Shown piece after piece: positions 7,346-8,782 of a stretch of 8,782 nt of DNA (positions are counted from its first letter, which is position 1; each line of letters starts with the position of its first letter). The notes under the pieces were generated by a model. It had not been told where the DNA came from and ran no database searches. It saw only the letters and a list, made by a program, of their open reading frames with translations. Location: the NCBI GenBank assembly GCA_003022985.1, contig PXTV01000163.1, positions 1 to 8,782 on the forward strand, in the 5' to 3' direction. The translations under genes were made by a program, and so were the position numbers. This DNA comes from Bacteroidetes bacterium SW_11_45_7 (lineage in GTDB: Bacteria > Bacteroidota > Bacteroidia > Chitinophagales > SW-11-45-7).

Positions 7346-7429
7346 TTGGATAGTACTGAGTATTAAGTACATAGTATTTAGTAGTTAGATGTTAGACTAT
7401 AGATAGTAGCCTTTAGTAATCGAAGAACA
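7346..7429 (+). repeat. Degenerate AT-rich TAGTA/TTAG repeat tract upstream of the four-helix-bundle gene
   Basis: The gap is made of loosely repeated units such as TAGTACTGAGTATTAAGTAC, ATAGTATTTAGTAGTTAGA and AGATAGTAG. It is far more AT-rich than the flanking metabolic genes. It includes the left arm of the inverted repeat at 7385-7406. Such low-complexity flanks are, in my memory, common around S23-family genes in Bacteroidota. Confidence 0.55.
7385..7406. repeat. Left arm of imperfect inverted repeat around the four-helix-bundle gene
   Basis: These 22 bases (starting TTAGATGTTAGA) match the reverse complement of 7790-7811 (starting TTAGATTTTAGA) at 18 of 22 positions by hand alignment. 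In RNA the arms could pair and loop out the gene, as ends of 23S rRNA intervening sequences do. Confidence 0.55.
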
Positions 7430-7789
7430 ATGCATTCTTATAAGGAATTAAAAATATGGAAGCATAGCATGGAATTGGTCAAAAGTGTCTATAAACTGAC
7501 CAAACAATTCCCAAAGTCAGAGCTCTATAACTTGGTAGCACAGATTAATCGATCTGCAGTTTCTATTCCATCTAACATAGCTGAAGGGGCGGGACGTGAT
7601 TCAAACAAAGATTTTTTAAATTTTTTGAGTTATGCACAAGGTTCAGCTTATGAATTAAACACGCAATTACTCTTATCAAAAGATTTGGGTTTTATAAATG
7701 AATCCGATTTTTCAGAGATAGAACAGTATCTTCTGGAAATTCAGAAGATGAATTTTTCATTTCAGAAAAAACTAAAATCTAATCTCTAA
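7430..7789 (+). CDS. Four-helix-bundle protein (S23 / 23S rRNA intervening-sequence protein family)
   Basis: A 119-residue protein, the usual size of this family. The opening YKELKIWKHSMELVKSVYKLT, the central SIPSNIAEGAGR (about 46-57) and DFLNFLSYAQGSAYELNTQL (61-80) are the family signature: four amphipathic helices that assemble into a ring-like oligomer in solved relatives. Relatives are encoded inside 23S rRNA intervening sequences of several bacteria, and the DGR accessory protein Avd shares the fold; no rRNA and no reverse transcriptase are visible here. The function of free-standing copies is not known. The gene is AT-richer than its neighbours, interrupts the dehydrogenase-thiolase gene order, and is bracketed by inverted repeats, which suggests an inserted unit. 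Its last codons (KLKSNL, stop) are built from the CTAAAATCTAAT repeat. Start is ATG 7430; no SD is evident. Confidence 0.9.
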   Translation: MHSYKELKIWKHSMELVKSVYKLTKQFPKSELYNLVAQINRSAVSIPSNIAEGAGRDSNKDFLNFLSYAQGSAYELNTQLLLSKDLGFINESDFSEIEQYLLEIQKMNFSFQKKLKSNL

Positions 7790-7812
7790 CAATCTATTAT
7801 CTAAAATCTAAT
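7772..7812 (+). repeat. 12-bp direct repeat at the end of the four-helix-bundle gene
   Basis: CTAAAATCTAAT occurs at 7772-7783 and again at 7801-7812. The first copy encodes the end of the protein and the second lies after the stop. The tract between is made of similar ATCTA units. Confidence 0.7.
7790..7811. repeat. Right arm of imperfect inverted repeat around the four-helix-bundle gene
   Basis: Partner of 7385-7406 (18 of 22 positions complementary). It begins one base after the stop codon and ends 26 bases before the thiolase start, so a duplex would enclose essentially the whole gene. Confidence 0.55.
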
Positions 7813-7837
7813 GCAAAACGACTAAAATTTTCAAACC

Positions 7838-8782
7838 ATGCAAGAAGCATATATCGTAGCAGGATACCGCACACCGGTTGGCAAAGCAAACAAAGGGGGC
7901 TTCCGCTTTACAAGGCCCGATGATCTGGCCGTGGAAACGATCCAGAAAGTTGTTGGCTCCGTGCCCAACCTCGATCCGAATCAAGTGGATGACTTGATTG
8001 TAGGCAACGCAGTGCCTGAAGCCGAGCAAGGGCTCCAAATGGGCCGGATGATCTCTGTCCGTGCCTTTCCCAAGCACGTCTCAGGCGTCACCGTTAACCG
8101 TTATTGCGGTTCGGGCGTAGAAACCATCGCCATGGCCACGGCTAAAATCCGGGCCGGCATGGCCGAGTGCATTGTAGCTGGCGGAGCTGAATCGATGTCC
8201 CTCGTACCAACTGTTGGCTGGCGCACTGTCCCCAATTACCAGGTTGCCCGGGAACACCCGGATTACTACATCGGGATGGGGCTAACTGCAGAGGAAGTAG
8301 GACAGCAATACGGCATATCCAGGGAACAGCAGGATGAATTCGCCTATAACTCCCATCAAAAGGCAATTAATGCCATTGAAAAAGGGCGCTTCAAGGACGA
8401 AATCCTGCCCATTGATGTCGAGGAGGTTTATGTTGAAGACGGGAAGAAAAAATCCCGCACTTTCACTGTTGATACAGATGAAGGACCAAGAAAAGATACC
8501 GATCCCAAAAAACTTGCCAAGCTCAAGCCCGTTTTCAAACAGGACGGTACCGTAACGGCCGGTAATGCATCCCAAACTTCCGATGGGGCTGCCTTTACGG
8601 TTGTCATGTCGGAAAAGATGGTGAAGGAATTAAACGTTGAGCCCATTGCCCGCATGATAACGAGCAAGTCCGTTGGTGTTGAACCACGTTACATGGGCAT
8701 TGGACCGGTTGAGGCCATTCCCGGGGCCCTGGATTCAGCAGGTATGAAGCTGAAGGATATCGAGCAGATCGAACTGAACGAG
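7838..8782 (+). CDS. fadA: Acetyl-CoA C-acyltransferase (3-ketoacyl-CoA thiolase), C-terminus cut by window edge
   Basis: It cleaves 3-ketoacyl-CoA with CoA to acetyl-CoA and a shortened acyl-CoA, the last step of a beta-oxidation round. The frame is open from ATG 7838 to the edge, 315 codons; the family is about 390 residues. The active-site cysteine is Cys90 in NRYCGSG (87-93). GGAESMS, YYIGMGLTAEEV, the long loop with TVDTDEGPR, VTAGNASQTSDGAA and MGIGPVEAIP are all as in the family. The window stops inside the ELNE(AF) motif, so the histidine and second cysteine of the active site are not seen. No internal deletion or frameshift is visible, unlike the dehydrogenase upstream. It should be co-transcribed with the dehydrogenase from the promoter near 4904-4934. 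It could equally be named fadI or simply acyltransferase; biosynthetic thiolase is less likely given the partner gene. Confidence 0.93.
   Translation, partial: MQEAYIVAGYRTPVGKANKGGFRFTRPDDLAVETIQKVVGSVPNLDPNQVDDLIVGNAVPEAEQGLQMGRMISVRAFPKHVSGVTVNRYCGSGVETIAMATAKIRAGMAECIVAGGAESMSLVPTVGWRTVPNYQVAREHPDYYIGMGLTAEEVGQQYGISREQQDEFAYNSHQKAINAIEKGRFKDEILPIDVEEVYVEDGKKKSRTFTVDTDEGPRKDTDPKKLAKLKPVFKQDGTVTAGNASQTSDGAAFTVVMSEKMVKELNVEPIARMITSKSVGVEPRYMGIGPVEAIPGALDSAGMKLKDIEQIELNE

Noticed and set aside
7430..7789. Avd accessory gene of a diversity-generating retroelement
   Set aside because: No reverse transcriptase, template repeat or variable repeat is visible within the window; the sequence fits the general S23 family.

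Overview
The window looks like chromosomal DNA of a Bacteroidota (Cytophagia/Sphingobacteria-like) bacterium. The signs are promoters of the TAnnTTTG (-7) type with a TTTG -33 box, mostly SD-poor AT-rich starts, a FadN-type hydroxyacyl-CoA dehydrogenase/enoyl-CoA hydratase, a four-helix-bundle (S23/IVS-protein) gene, and protein sequences close to what I remember from that phylum. The assignment is an inference from memory, not a database result.

Left half (minus strand, read right to left): a class V PLP-dependent aminotransferase with a Tat-like leader, broken by an internal out-of-frame deletion (3809-2675); a VanZ-like multi-pass membrane protein (2588-1719); then the sulfate-activation genes cysC (APS kinase, 1589-969) and cysD (ATP sulfurylase small subunit, 807 to beyond the left edge). 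An 11-bp perfect hairpin lies between cysC and cysD. CysD (with CysN, presumably off the edge) makes APS and CysC phosphorylates it to PAPS.

Centre: a 448-bp divergent gap (3810-4257) holds a nested imperfect palindrome of about 185 bp (3951-4135), which looks like a small non-coding repeat element, and then the promoter of a TetR/AcrR-family regulator (4258-4815).

Right half (plus strand): a fatty-acid beta-oxidation operon. It has the bifunctional 3-hydroxyacyl-CoA dehydrogenase/enoyl-CoA hydratase (5014-7345, broken near 6945 by loss of part of the hydratase domain plus a frameshift), a four-helix-bundle protein gene (7430-7789) bracketed by imperfect inverted repeats, and a thiolase (7838 to beyond the right edge). 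An identical 17-bp sequence centred on the palindrome CAAACGTTTG lies in the tetR promoter and again in the promoter of the dehydrogenase gene. The simplest model is a TetR-type repressor, probably acyl-CoA-responsive, that controls itself and the operon.

The main things to re-examine are the shared operator, the two genes with internal deletions (real decay or assembly error), the inverted-repeat-flanked S23-family gene inside a metabolic operon, and the palindromic element.
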